A DNA stretch of 64,000 bases from Pseudoalteromonas luteoviolacea S2607 (lineage in GTDB: Bacteria; Pseudomonadota; Gammaproteobacteria; Enterobacterales; Alteromonadaceae): assembly GCF_001625575.1 (NCBI RefSeq), contig NZ_AUXV01000073.1, positions 186,001 through 250,000 of the forward strand. The letters run 5' to 3'. Position numbers and translations under genes: made by a program. Positions 36,387 to 45,796 of the stretch are shown one piece after another. Each line of letters starts with the position of its first letter. Position 1 is the stretch's first letter. The notes beneath the pieces are model-generated. The model had not been told where the DNA came from, searched no databases, and worked only from the letters and a program-made list of their open reading frames with translations.

Positions 36387-37451
36387 ATGTTTCGTCACGC
36401 AATTTACCTAATTATGATTTGCACTTTGCTGACAGGATGCAGTGAACAAAAACCAGCTACTGCGTCACAGTTTTCTTTTTCTCAGCATATTGGTGAAGCC
36501 GTTCAACCCGGCACCAAATTAGTGTTTCCCGAAGATCATGGTATCCACCCTGAGCAAGGGCTTGAATGGTGGTACATAACTGCCAACCTTGAAAGTGAGT
36601 CGAAGCAACAATTTGGTGTTCAGTGGACACTATTTCGGGTGAGTACACCGCATCTTTCCGGTGACAACAACAGTGTGTGGTGGGATGGGCAGTTTTACTT
36701 TGCACACTTTGCACTGCAAACTGAAGACAGGCATGAGGCATTTGAAAAGTCAGGGCGGTCGGGATCTGTCATGGTTAACGCGTCTCCGTTTATCGCTCAA
36801 ATACAAGATTGGCATTTATCGAGTGAGGGTGAAATGTACTTACCACTTAACCTGCAAGCCAGTGCATCTGGTTATGGTGTCAATCTGACGCTCGACAATA
36901 GCCCTCGGGTGCTTCACGGTGACAATGGTTACAGCCAGAAAACCCACGATGGTCATGCTTCAATGTATTACAGCTACCCGTTTCTTGAAGCCTCCGGCCG
37001 AGTTGAGTTTGCAGGGCAGAACTTTAAAGTGACGGGCCGGGCTTGGCTCGATCGCGAGTGGTCTTCTGCGTTTATAGATCCGAATCAAGCGGGGTGGGAC
37101 TGGTTTAGTTTACAAGCAACAGATACCGATGAAGGCGGACTAATGGCTTTTTGTATTCGTGGCGCAGATCAAAGTTATGAATATTGTAGTGCAACAGCCA
37201 TTAATGCTCAGGGCGACAGTATCGCTTATAGCAGTGACCAAGTGTCACTTGAAGTGCTTCAATCGCACAAACTAGACGGCAAGGTTTATCCGCAAAAGTG
37301 GCGTTTGCAAGTGGCTGGGCTTGCACCGATTGATATTCAAAGCATTAACCCAGACTCACGCAACAAACTCAGTATTCCTTATTGGGAAGGAAGAGTGAAA
37401 AGCAGCGGTGGGTTTAATGCAACAGGGTATGGTGAATTGGTGGGGTATTAA
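36387..37451 (+). CDS. AttH-like lipocalin-domain lipoprotein (CrtC-related)
   Basis: 354 residues. Lipoprotein signal MFRHAIYLIMICTLLTGC (lipobox LTGC, Cys18). The body matches AttH/CrtC-type lipocalin-like proteins: FPEDHGIHPEQGLEWWYITANL, FGVQWTLFR, FYFAHFAL, SMYYSYPFLEASG and GRAWLDREWSS. The family includes carotenoid hydratases, but lipoprotein members next to FtsX exporters are of unknown function. It lies 15 bp after the permease, so it is the probable periplasmic partner that carries the exported lipophilic cargo. Confidence 0.88.
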   Translation: MFRHAIYLIMICTLLTGCSEQKPATASQFSFSQHIGEAVQPGTKLVFPEDHGIHPEQGLEWWYITANLESESKQQFGVQWTLFRVSTPHLSGDNNSVWWDGQFYFAHFALQTEDRHEAFEKSGRSGSVMVNASPFIAQIQDWHLSSEGEMYLPLNLQASASGYGVNLTLDNSPRVLHGDNGYSQKTHDGHASMYYSYPFLEASGRVEFAGQNFKVTGRAWLDREWSSAFIDPNQAGWDWFSLQATDTDEGGLMAFCIRGADQSYEYCSATAINAQGDSIAYSSDQVSLEVLQSHKLDGKVYPQKWRLQVAGLAPIDIQSINPDSRNKLSIPYWEGRVKSSGGFNATGYGELVGY

Positions 37452-37578
37452 ATGAGACCAAAAAGCGCATAGCGTGTTTCTAAAACAGAAAAGTCTCATA
37501 AAATAGCGATTTCTGCTCGCGCATGTTGTATTTAAGCATTATTATGCGCGACAAAGAAACTTATATAGGCAGTAAAGT

Positions 37579-37914
37579 ATGTCTTGTCCTCCTTGCCCTA
37601 AATGTAGCTCTGAATACGTGTATCAAGATCAAAATCAATTGATCTGCCCTGAGTGTGCCTACGAATGGGATCCGTCAGCAGTAGAAGAAGACGACACGCC
37701 ACAAGTAAAAGATGCAAATGGCACTTTGTTAGTCGATGGTGATAAAGTCACCGTAGTAAAAGACTTGAAAATTAAAGGTAGTTCACAAGTAATTAAAATT
37801 GGTACAAAAGCACTTGTACGACGCGTTCTAGACAAAAAAGACCATGAACTAGACTGCAAAGTAGATGGTGTTGGTGAAATGATGGTTACTGCAAAGTTTG
37901 TTAAAAAAGCATAA
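37579..37914 (+). CDS. yjdM: YjdM/PhnA-family zinc-ribbon protein
   Basis: 111 residues, the usual family length. The N-terminal zinc ribbon CPKC-x14-CPEC is followed by the conserved DANGTLLVDGDKVTVVKDLKIKG block and a C-terminal beta-rich domain. Historically named PhnA, but a phosphonoacetate hydrolase role does not apply to this family; its function is unclear. Monocistronic, with a convergent hairpin downstream. Confidence 0.95.
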   Translation: MSCPPCPKCSSEYVYQDQNQLICPECAYEWDPSAVEEDDTPQVKDANGTLLVDGDKVTVVKDLKIKGSSQVIKIGTKALVRRVLDKKDHELDCKVDGVGEMMVTAKFVKKA

Positions 37915-37931
37915 GCAGATTAATCATTTAG

Positions 37932-37958
37932 AAGAGTGAACTCGCTCGCTTCACTCTT
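37932..37958. terminator. Convergent terminator between yjdM and GGDEF-EAL gene
   Basis: AAGAGTGAA (37932-37940) pairs with TTCACTCTT (37950-37958) around CTCGCTCGC and is followed by TCTATATTTT on the plus strand. It lies directly beyond both stop codons. Confidence 0.75.
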
Positions 37959-37959
37959 T

Positions 37960-39657
37960 CTATATTTTCTTGAGGTTTGCCTTAATTTCAGAAAATGACA
38001 AGGGTTTTGAAAAGTAATACCCCTGTAGACAAGCAACATTAGCCTGCTTACAAAGAGTTGCATGGGCTTCATATTCAACGCCTTCTGCAACCGTTTCGAT
38101 AGACAAACTACGAAGCATATCTACCAAACCGACCAACATCAATTTGGCTTTCTCATCTTGTAATGTTCTTTCTATCAAGCTTTTGTCAAACTTTACGATG
38201 TCGATAGGGTAATTTAAAAGGTGGGATATTGAAGAAAAGCCAGTGCCAAAATCATCAAGTGCAATTTTACAGCCTTTAGATTTAATGGATTTGAGGGTAT
38301 CCATTGTCGACTCGCTGTTTTCAAGCAATGCCGTTTCTGTTACTTCAATGGTGACTTTTGTTAGGTCTATATTGTAGTGTTTAGCTTGCTGTTGTAAAAA
38401 AGTGGGCAAGTTTAAGTCATGGATTTGTAGCGGCGATAAGTTAATGGCCAATTCGACTTGATTGTAGATCTTGCTATGGCATAGATCTGCATATTGGCTG
38501 AGCGCTTTTTGAATAATAAGCCGACCAAAAGCCTCAATGAGTCTTGTCTTCTCGGATGTATGGATATATTCAGCAGGGCTGGCTCCTGAGGCTTTTACAG
38601 GCAGTCTGACAAGTGCTTCGAGAGATTTTACTGCGTCATTTTTACTGTAGAGGATAGGTTGATAGTACACCTCAAAATTCTGGGTTTTTATGGCCTCTCT
38701 AAGTTCACTTTCAATTTGAAATAACTTAAAAAACTCTTGCTCTAGCAGCTCATCGTAAAAGCAAACTTGATTTTTTCCGCCATTTTTTGCTTTGTACATG
38801 GCTATGTCAGCTTGCTTGAGCAGATCTTCAGTCGTTGTTTTTGATGCACTGAGTGTAATACCAATACTCGCTGTACTGTGGATCTCATGTTTGGAGAAAA
38901 CAAAGGGCTCTTCAAAACTTGATAGTACTCGCTCAGCAATCGACAGTGCAGCATCAGCATCCCGCACGCCCGAAAACATAAAAGCGAACTCGTCACCACC
39001 AAGACGGGCAAATAATGGGCTTTCACGAAATGAATACCGCACTCTATTGGCAAGCTCCTGTAAAACAGCATCTCCAGCAGAATGTCCAAGACTGTCATTG
39101 ATCATCTTAAAGCCATCGATATCAAGCAGCATCACGACGACATAACCTTCTAAACTGCGCATGTTTACTAACAATGAATTTAAGGCGGTTTCAAAATAAC
39201 TACGATTGAATAAACCAGTGAGAGGGTCTCGCTCTGCCAGTTGTTTGACTTGCTGATAGCTTTTGGAGAGTTTGTTTTCGAGTTCAATTCTTTTTTGTGA
39301 CTGTTTGATACATCTCAGGAGCTGAGTGGAAGTCACTTCATCTTTGAGCAATAAATCCTGTGCACCCGCATTAATGCAATTGACCAGTAACTCTTCATCT
39401 CTATTGTTTGTGAGCATAATGATGGCGGAACATTCACACATTTTTTGTGACTTCAGCTCGACCAGTACTTGCAGACCATTTTGTCTAGGCATCTGATAAT
39501 CTAACAAAATGACGTCATATTGGGCTGCTTGAATTGCGCTTAAACCATCTTCAGCACAGTTGACTTCCTTGAGGTCAAACTTTTGCAAAGAGCAATTTAG
39601 TGCTTCTTTGACGAGTTCACGGTCTATTTTCTGATCGTCAACCAGTAAAATATTCAT
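37960..39657 (-). CDS. REC-GGDEF-EAL cyclic-di-GMP response regulator
   Basis: 565 residues, soluble. Receiver with D53 in VILLDYQMP. A GGDEF domain follows, with DPLTGLFNR and intact GGDEF at 220-224. RESP stands where the RxxD inhibitory site would be, so product inhibition is probably absent. The EAL domain has EAL at 347-349, INLSPLQ, EVTETALL, DDFGTGFSS, the KFDKSLI lysine and AEGVEY; all catalytic positions look intact. It may both make and degrade c-di-GMP under phosphorelay control. Paralogue of the protein at 46273; the pair brackets the plus-strand kinase operons. Confidence 0.95.
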   Translation of the reverse strand: MNILLVDDQKIDRELVKEALNCSLQKFDLKEVNCAEDGLSAIQAAQYDVILLDYQMPRQNGLQVLVELKSQKMCECSAIIMLTNNRDEELLVNCINAGAQDLLLKDEVTSTQLLRCIKQSQKRIELENKLSKSYQQVKQLAERDPLTGLFNRSYFETALNSLLVNMRSLEGYVVVMLLDIDGFKMINDSLGHSAGDAVLQELANRVRYSFRESPLFARLGGDEFAFMFSGVRDADAALSIAERVLSSFEEPFVFSKHEIHSTASIGITLSASKTTTEDLLKQADIAMYKAKNGGKNQVCFYDELLEQEFFKLFQIESELREAIKTQNFEVYYQPILYSKNDAVKSLEALVRLPVKASGASPAEYIHTSEKTRLIEAFGRLIIQKALSQYADLCHSKIYNQVELAINLSPLQIHDLNLPTFLQQQAKHYNIDLTKVTIEVTETALLENSESTMDTLKSIKSKGCKIALDDFGTGFSSISHLLNYPIDIVKFDKSLIERTLQDEKAKLMLVGLVDMLRSLSIETVAEGVEYEAHATLCKQANVACLQGYYFSKPLSFSEIKANLKKI

Positions 39658-39825
39658 TGCTGTTGCTCCTTATTCCTAAAATACGCCCAAACCATGCGGG
39701 CGAATACAGCAATCTGATACGAAAAGACTAGTTCAAGCTAGTGCAATGAGCTAGCCAATTGGGCAATTTGTTACTAACTTTGTATGAGCGTGCTCGTGTT
39801 TATATTGCTAACTAAGGATAATTAG

Positions 39826-41808
39826 TTGATAAATAATATTGGAATCTCATCACAGCGCCTGAAAATAGCCGTGGCGGTGGTTTTATCTGGTGTGCTAATC
39901 AGTGTTATGGTTTCTGTCCGTATCTGGTCGCTTTCAATTGAACAACATAACTCATTAATAAAACGCACTTCGATTGCTAAATCAGAGCTTATTGAGCACC
40001 ATTTTGCTAGCTCCATGCCCGCAATCATCAACGCCCTTGAAAGAATGAGAAATCGTTGGATAGCACGCCAAGGCCCGCCCTTTTCAGAGTGGCAGTTAGA
40101 TGCGCAAGACTATGTCAATGACCATGCGGGGTTAAGGGCTGTTGAATGGGTGAACAAGGACTATATCGTTAAATGGGTTGTACCACTCGAAGGCAATGAG
40201 TCCGCGGTTGATTTGAACCTGACTTTTGAAGCTAATCGTAAACAGGCATTAGACTTGGCGAGAGATTTAAAAACCTACACCTTATCTAAACCCGTACAGC
40301 TAGTACAAGGCGGGAAGGGGTTTTTAGCCTATTTTCCAATTTTTGTTGGAAGTGAATTTGAAGGATTCATTCTTGGCGTATTTGATGTTTCTTTGCTGGT
40401 AGACAGCCTACTACCGCACAAGTTTATTGAAGACCACAATATTGAAATTCTTTCGGGCAACGAGGTGATGTACAGCAAAAAAGAAGCTGAACTCACTTAT
40501 GATGACAAAACGGGGCACACCCACTCATTTTCGCTATATGATGTGAAATGGGACATTGCCGTATGGCCCAGAAAAATAAAAGAGGGAAGTGAAAACTCTA
40601 ACATCCACTACATTGCGCTGTTTAATGGCGTGCTTATTTCTCTGTTGGCGGGTATTGCATTATTTTACCTACTTAAGTCGCTCATTTCAGAGTCCATCAT
40701 TAGTGCTAAGGATGCAGAGCACAAGGCAACACTTGAAAATGCCATTGACGGCATTATCACCCTAGACAGCAAAGGGGTGATTCGTGGTGTAAACACTACC
40801 GCTGAGCAAATTTTTGACCGTCAGAGAGGAAAGTTGATTGGTCAAAAGTTGAGCGCCTTATTTGCAGAGCCATTTAGAAGTGATTATGAACAATGTGTAT
40901 GGCGAAAAGAGCAATTGGAGGAGGGCTGTGTCGAGATTGGCAAAGTACAAAGGGTTGCAGGCATGCTCAAAAATGGTCATGTGTTTCCATTGGATTTGGG
41001 GATCACAACCTTTGAAATACACAAAGAGCAGCTTTTTTGCTGCGTTGTGAAGGACGTGTCCGTCGCTGTGAAGCTCGCTGAGGAAAAAGAGAAGTTAATT
41101 CAGCAACTGTCAAAATCAAATGAAGAGTTAGATAACTTTGCCTACATTGCGTCGCATGATTTAAAAGAACCACTGCGTGCAATTCAAAACCATGCGTGCT
41201 TTTTAAAAGAGGATTATGAGTCGATACTTGGTAGTGATGGTGTATACAAGTTAGATAGATTGGTTTATCTGGGCGCAAAAATGGAGCGCTTAATATCTGA
41301 TTTAATGTACTACTCGAGGCTTGGCAGAGAAGAGCCCGATATGGCTAGGTTTAACATGGTGTCTGCTATAAAAAGTACCCAAAGTCGACTGTCAGAATCA
41401 TTAGAAGAACACGGCGCGGATGTAACAATTTCAAGTGAATTTCCGACAGTTTACGGAAATCGAACTAGAATTGAAGAGCTGTTATACAATTTAATTGTCA
41501 ATGGCTATAAATATAACCTATCGGATAAAAAAGTTATCAACATACGTTTTGATGAAAATCTCAAAGCGTATTGTGTAGAAGATAATGGCATTGGGATTGA
41601 TTCACAGTTTGGAAATGATGTTTTTAAAATATTCAAACGATTGAATAGTCCTAAAAAATTTGGGGAAGGCTCTGGGGCTGGGTTGACCATCGCACAGAAA
41701 ATAGTTGAACGGCATGGTGGCCGGATATGGTATGAGTCAGAGCTAGGAAGTGGAACGCGCTTTTACTTTACGTTAAAGGACGATAATCAGAACAATGAAG
41801 GACAGTAA
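39826..41808 (+). CDS. CHASE-PAS sensor histidine kinase
   Basis: 660 residues with a TTG start (39826), supported by AAGGA 7 nt upstream and the lack of a nearby ATG. TM1 at about 11-30. A periplasmic CHASE domain spans about 70-220, with GLRAVEWVN, YFPIF and GFILGVFDVS. TM2 lies at about 264-285. The PAS domain (about 300-415) lacks the FixL haem His. HisKA has H444 in FAYIASHDLKEPLRAI, and HATPase has VEDNGIGI and GSGAGLTIAQK. CHASE domains bind small extracellular ligands; this ligand is unknown. The receiver gene overlaps its end by 14 nt. Its kinase core closely resembles that of the 29731 kinase. Confidence 0.93.
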   Translation: MINNIGISSQRLKIAVAVVLSGVLISVMVSVRIWSLSIEQHNSLIKRTSIAKSELIEHHFASSMPAIINALERMRNRWIARQGPPFSEWQLDAQDYVNDHAGLRAVEWVNKDYIVKWVVPLEGNESAVDLNLTFEANRKQALDLARDLKTYTLSKPVQLVQGGKGFLAYFPIFVGSEFEGFILGVFDVSLLVDSLLPHKFIEDHNIEILSGNEVMYSKKEAELTYDDKTGHTHSFSLYDVKWDIAVWPRKIKEGSENSNIHYIALFNGVLISLLAGIALFYLLKSLISESIISAKDAEHKATLENAIDGIITLDSKGVIRGVNTTAEQIFDRQRGKLIGQKLSALFAEPFRSDYEQCVWRKEQLEEGCVEIGKVQRVAGMLKNGHVFPLDLGITTFEIHKEQLFCCVVKDVSVAVKLAEEKEKLIQQLSKSNEELDNFAYIASHDLKEPLRAIQNHACFLKEDYESILGSDGVYKLDRLVYLGAKMERLISDLMYYSRLGREEPDMARFNMVSAIKSTQSRLSESLEEHGADVTISSEFPTVYGNRTRIEELLYNLIVNGYKYNLSDKKVINIRFDENLKAYCVEDNGIGIDSQFGNDVFKIFKRLNSPKKFGEGSGAGLTIAQKIVERHGGRIWYESELGSGTRFYFTLKDDNQNNEGQ

Positions 41809-42229
41809 ACTTATTCTAATCGTTGAAGATAGCGATGATGATTTTTACGCCACATTACGCGCTTTTAAAAGAGACGGCAATTTATCAAATCCGCTACAAC
41901 GTTGCGAAGATGGCCAAGAGGCTTTGGATTATTTAAAAACACCGTGGTCTGATGAACATTTGAAACCCGCAATTATATTGCTGGACCTCAATTTACCGGG
42001 GTTAGATGGCAGGCATGTGTTAAAAAAAATAAAGCAAGATAAGCGCCTGTGTAATATCCCCGTTGTGGTGTTAACAACTTCAAACGATGAAAAAGACATC
42101 GAAGAGTGTTATGAGCTGGGTGCAAATACCTATATCCAAAAGCCTGTAAAACTCGACTCCTTATTCGAGGCAATTCAAAAGCTAAAAGACTACTGGTTTC
42201 AAATTGCAATTCTGCCTAAAGGTGACTAG
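41795..42229 (+). CDS. Single-domain response regulator (Rcp1-like)
   Basis: 144 residues. LIVEDSDDDF acidic pocket, D64 in ILLDLNLPGLDG, VVLTTS and YIQKP. It overlaps the CHASE kinase by 14 nt and stands 2 bp before the REC-kinase, so the three genes form one phosphorelay operon. The C-terminal KLKDYWFQIAILP matches the paralogue at 31231 (KLKDFWFDVALLP), showing duplication of a kinase-receiver unit. Confidence 0.93.
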   Translation: MKDSKLILIVEDSDDDFYATLRAFKRDGNLSNPLQRCEDGQEALDYLKTPWSDEHLKPAIILLDLNLPGLDGRHVLKKIKQDKRLCNIPVVVLTTSNDEKDIEECYELGANTYIQKPVKLDSLFEAIQKLKDYWFQIAILPKGD

Positions 42230-42231
42230 CT

Positions 42232-43305
42232 ATGGAAGCCAATACACTTTTATTAATTGATGACTGTGAAGATGATCGGTATTTAATAAAGCGCTTGATA
42301 AGGGAGCACAGCCCGAAATGGAGCATTCAAGAGGCTGAGACAGGAGAGTATGGGCTGAAAATTTTGCATGAAGTAAAGATTGACGCGATTTTGTTAGATT
42401 ACTCTTTGCCTGGCTCGGATGGGTTGTACACCTTACCTCAAATTAAGCAATCTCATCCCTTTATTCCCGTTGTTATGTTAACTGGGCAGGGCAACGAAAA
42501 AGTGGCCGTTGAGTCTATTAAAAAAGGAGCCTCAGATTACATCAGTAAAGGCGGGTTAACGCATTATGCTTTGATCAAGGCGGTGAATAATGCGATAGAG
42601 TCCACGCAATTGCAGCAGAGAATCGAAGAGCAGAATAAAGAGCTAACACAGTTTGCGCATGTGTTAGCGCATGACTTAAAACAACCGGCTAATGCCATAG
42701 TTAAAATGGGGCAGTTGATAACGAACAAATTTGCGCAAGACATGCCCACAGAAGCATTACGCCAGTTAAACCTACTTACTGAGTCATCTTTACAGATGTA
42801 TCAGTTAATCGATGCGTTGGTTTCATATACTCAGATGGACTTACACGCTGAGCATTTGATTGAAAGCACCAACGTGACCAATTGCGTTGAACTTGCGCTT
42901 GCTAATCTTGCGACAGAGGTAAGTAACAGCAACGCAGAAATTAAATTTAACGTGCTCCCAGTGATTAATGCGATCCCCTGCTTTATCGTTCAGCTATTTC
43001 AAATTCTTATTGAAAATTCACTTAAGTACTGCGAGAAGCAACCAGAATTAACCATTAATCATCAAAGTGATGAGACGCATTGGTATTTTTCTATTCAAGA
43101 CAATGGCATAGGTATTCCTACAGAGTACCGTGAAAAGGCCTTTGATCCTTTGTTTAGGTTGCATAGTTCAGATACCTATCAAGGTAGTGGGTTGGGGCTT
43201 GCGACCGCCAAAAGAATCATCAATAAACACAGTGGAACTATCTATTTTTCTGATTGTGAAAATGAGGGAAGTAAACTCAATTTTACCATTAAAAAAAACC
43301 TGTAG
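42232..43305 (+). CDS. Receiver-histidine kinase (REC-HisKA-HATPase)
   Basis: 357 residues, soluble. N-terminal receiver with D56 in ILLDYSLPGSDG and a YISKG segment, a short coiled coil (about 120-140), HisKA with H147 in FAHVLAHDLKQPANAI, and HATPase with IENSLKYCEK, IQDNGIGIP and GSGLGLATAKR. A receiver ahead of a kinase suggests it is controlled by phosphorylation from the upstream CHASE kinase. Third gene of that operon. Confidence 0.92.
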   Translation: MEANTLLLIDDCEDDRYLIKRLIREHSPKWSIQEAETGEYGLKILHEVKIDAILLDYSLPGSDGLYTLPQIKQSHPFIPVVMLTGQGNEKVAVESIKKGASDYISKGGLTHYALIKAVNNAIESTQLQQRIEEQNKELTQFAHVLAHDLKQPANAIVKMGQLITNKFAQDMPTEALRQLNLLTESSLQMYQLIDALVSYTQMDLHAEHLIESTNVTNCVELALANLATEVSNSNAEIKFNVLPVINAIPCFIVQLFQILIENSLKYCEKQPELTINHQSDETHWYFSIQDNGIGIPTEYREKAFDPLFRLHSSDTYQGSGLGLATAKRIINKHSGTIYFSDCENEGSKLNFTIKKNL

Positions 43306-43353
43306 TGCAGTGAGGTGTGGTAATGAGTCTCAAACAGATATTGAGAGGGTAAA

Positions 43354-44343
43354 ATGAAGTCAGTGGTTTATTTTATATACGTATGTGCACTTTTTAGTTA
43401 CTCACTGGCAAATGCAGAGAGTAAGAAAGTGCTTATAGTTGAAACACTGCCAGTGCCTATCGTTACCACACATACACAGTACATCTCTGCAGAGTTGAGC
43501 CGCCTAAATATGGATATTGAAATAGAGATATTCAACGGGGATGGTCAGAGCGAAAGAATAGCCAACCATATATCAAAAAAGCTCACTTGTAATTGTGTCG
43601 ATCTTGTAATCACCAATGGAACTTTGGCATCTAAGATGGGCAAGCGTGTTCTTAAAGGAAAGCGTATCCCTATGGTTTTTGTGACGGTAGCTGACCCACA
43701 CGGTGCAGGTTTGGTCCCTGATAAAAACAGTCCTGACTTAAACTTTATTACTGGGACAATTTACTCTGTAAAAAGAGGCACTAAATTCGAAATCGCAAAT
43801 CAGTTATTGAAAGGCAAACAGACAGACATTGGTATTGTTGCAACAACGTACCCATCGGCTTTGACGGACATCGCCAAGCTGGAGTCTATCTCCAATAAAT
43901 ATAAAAATATTAACCTTGTAAAAAGGCTTGTTGACTATAGAGACGGCAATGATAAAGACCTGACGGATACGTATCTGCAAGCAAATGAAGCCGTCGCTTC
44001 TATTCAGCCTGAGGTAGATTTTTACTGGTCGGTGAATGGGCCATTTAGTGAAAAACAAAGCTTTGTGCCTGAAACTTCAAAGGTTAAACCCGTATTGTAT
44101 GGCGCTAACGTTAACTCAGTAATGCAAGGCGCACTTTTCACTGTGATCCCTGATGTGCAAAGCACTGCGGAGCAAGTTGCACAAATTGTGAGTTCCATAT
44201 TTTCGGGCGTGAGCCCACACCGCATTGCAGTAAAGCCGGCGCCACGTAGCACAGTTGCATTTAATGTGAAGACAGCGACACAGCTTGGCATTGTCATACC
44301 TTATGATTTGCTAAGCATTGCTGGCGATAATATTTTTCAATGA
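43354..44343 (+). CDS. Periplasmic binding protein (ABC_sub_bind-like), probable sensor partner
   Basis: 329 residues with a signal peptide (MKSVVYFIYVCALFSYSLANAES, cleavage after ANA). The fold resembles ABC substrate-binding proteins of the PF04392 group: VTNGTLASKMGKRVLKGKRIPMVFVTVADPHGAG, and a C-terminal VAFNVKTATQLGIVIPYDLL. No ABC ATPase or permease is adjacent. Instead the membrane kinase gene overlaps it by 4 nt (ATGA), so it probably presents ligand to that kinase. GAGAGG precedes the ATG. Confidence 0.85.
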   Translation: MKSVVYFIYVCALFSYSLANAESKKVLIVETLPVPIVTTHTQYISAELSRLNMDIEIEIFNGDGQSERIANHISKKLTCNCVDLVITNGTLASKMGKRVLKGKRIPMVFVTVADPHGAGLVPDKNSPDLNFITGTIYSVKRGTKFEIANQLLKGKQTDIGIVATTYPSALTDIAKLESISNKYKNINLVKRLVDYRDGNDKDLTDTYLQANEAVASIQPEVDFYWSVNGPFSEKQSFVPETSKVKPVLYGANVNSVMQGALFTVIPDVQSTAEQVAQIVSSIFSGVSPHRIAVKPAPRSTVAFNVKTATQLGIVIPYDLLSIAGDNIFQ

Positions 44344-45791
44344 GCTGGATATCAATGAAGCTTAGGGATCTGCTATTTATTACTTCTTTTCCGTTGGTGG
44401 TTATCGGCCCGATATTAGTCGGCGTCATTTCATACCAATTTTTAAAGGAAAGTACTTTTGATAAGCTTCAAGTGGTAAATGCGATTCATACGAAGGACTT
44501 TGTCGAATTACATATTGATGCGCGTCATGACATCTTAGTAAAAAATAAGATGGATGGCCTGAAAAATTACGTCACAGCCTATAAAAACGAGGTGGTTGTA
44601 GAGGCTCAGTCCGAAGATGAGTCCTACAAGGGTAGCTTTGTTATTGCGGAAAACCAAGGAGGGCGCTTTTTTTACAATCGGGGGTACTTTGTCGGAGTGA
44701 CTGATTTGGAGATGAGCTCAAGCTTAGCTGGATTAGAGCATGATGACAGAATACTAGAATTGAACGGCGAAAAGTATGTCTTTTCAAAGCTGCAGTTTGA
44801 GCCTTGGAAATGGGATATCTATGGACTTTACCCTATTGAAGAAACCAGTGAGCTATTGAAAGAAGTCGCATTTGCAGTGTTTCTTGTGTGTGGTCTGATT
44901 TTGGTTGTGTTATTTACGGTGACGTCTCTAATGTATAGGTATTTTGTCATTAAGCCTTTGAGCGAAATCAGCTCATTTTCAGAACGGTTATCCCAGCTTA
45001 AATTGGAAGATCGATTGAGGATTAAGTCACCGGAAGAGTTTAGGGTACTGAGTAAGCACCTAGACAGAATGCGAATGAGTTTGACTGAAAATATCGGTAG
45101 GATTGAAAAAGCGAATGAAGAGTTAAGCCAGTTTTCTTATCGCACATCCCATGACTTAAAATCGCCTTTAACAGCATCTAAAAAGTTAACAGAATTCATT
45201 TTACAAGACATAGAAAGTGGTGATCTTGAAGAGGCAAAAAGCAGTGTTACACGGGTTCAATCGCAGGTAACTAAACTAGAAAGCCTTGTCGATGATGTTT
45301 TATCTCTTACTAAAATAGATTTAATTGCAGAAAATGAGAGTGAGTTCAATATTAAAACGCTGATTGATGACATAGTCGATAAGCGTCAAATCTTCTTTGA
45401 AGAAGATTGCTGCACACTGTCGGTGGTGGTGGATTTAGCAGATCCCATCATCCGCGGACATAAAATTCGATACCAACAAATAATAGAAAACTTGGTTTCA
45501 AATGGGTTTAAATACAAAGATGAAACCAAACAAAACCCTTACGTTAAATTACACATTATAAGTGTTGACGAACGTTTATCGATCACGGTTGAAGACAATG
45601 GTGTAGGTATACCAGATAAGCATCATAGTGAAATATATCAGATGTTTAAGCGATTTCACCCGAGCTTAGCATCTGGATCTGGGCTTGGTCTTGCGATTGT
45701 TAAAAAACATGTCGAAAGGATGCAAGGGAGCATTCATTTCACATCGTCGCAGCAAGGCACAACCTTTCGAATAGATATTAAAAGGAAATAA
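44340..45791 (+). CDS. Membrane sensor histidine kinase with HAMP
   Basis: 483 residues. TM1 at about 12-32, a periplasmic domain (about 33-175), TM2 at about 177-200, HAMP (about 200-250), HisKA with H271 in FSYRTSHDLKSPLTAS and HATPase with NLVSNGFKYKD, VEDNGVGIPD and GSGLGLAIVKK. It overlaps the upstream binding-protein gene by 4 nt and is followed 5 bp later by a receiver, making a binding protein-kinase-receiver operon. The start could also be the Met five codons in. Confidence 0.92.
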   Translation: MSWISMKLRDLLFITSFPLVVIGPILVGVISYQFLKESTFDKLQVVNAIHTKDFVELHIDARHDILVKNKMDGLKNYVTAYKNEVVVEAQSEDESYKGSFVIAENQGGRFFYNRGYFVGVTDLEMSSSLAGLEHDDRILELNGEKYVFSKLQFEPWKWDIYGLYPIEETSELLKEVAFAVFLVCGLILVVLFTVTSLMYRYFVIKPLSEISSFSERLSQLKLEDRLRIKSPEEFRVLSKHLDRMRMSLTENIGRIEKANEELSQFSYRTSHDLKSPLTASKKLTEFILQDIESGDLEEAKSSVTRVQSQVTKLESLVDDVLSLTKIDLIAENESEFNIKTLIDDIVDKRQIFFEEDCCTLSVVVDLADPIIRGHKIRYQQIIENLVSNGFKYKDETKQNPYVKLHIISVDERLSITVEDNGVGIPDKHHSEIYQMFKRFHPSLASGSGLGLAIVKKHVERMQGSIHFTSSQQGTTFRIDIKRK

Positions 45792-45796
45792 AATCA

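Noticed and set aside
43440..43700. Possible complete ABC importer around the PF04392-type binding protein
   Set aside because: No ATPase or permease gene is adjacent; the neighbours are a kinase and a receiver.
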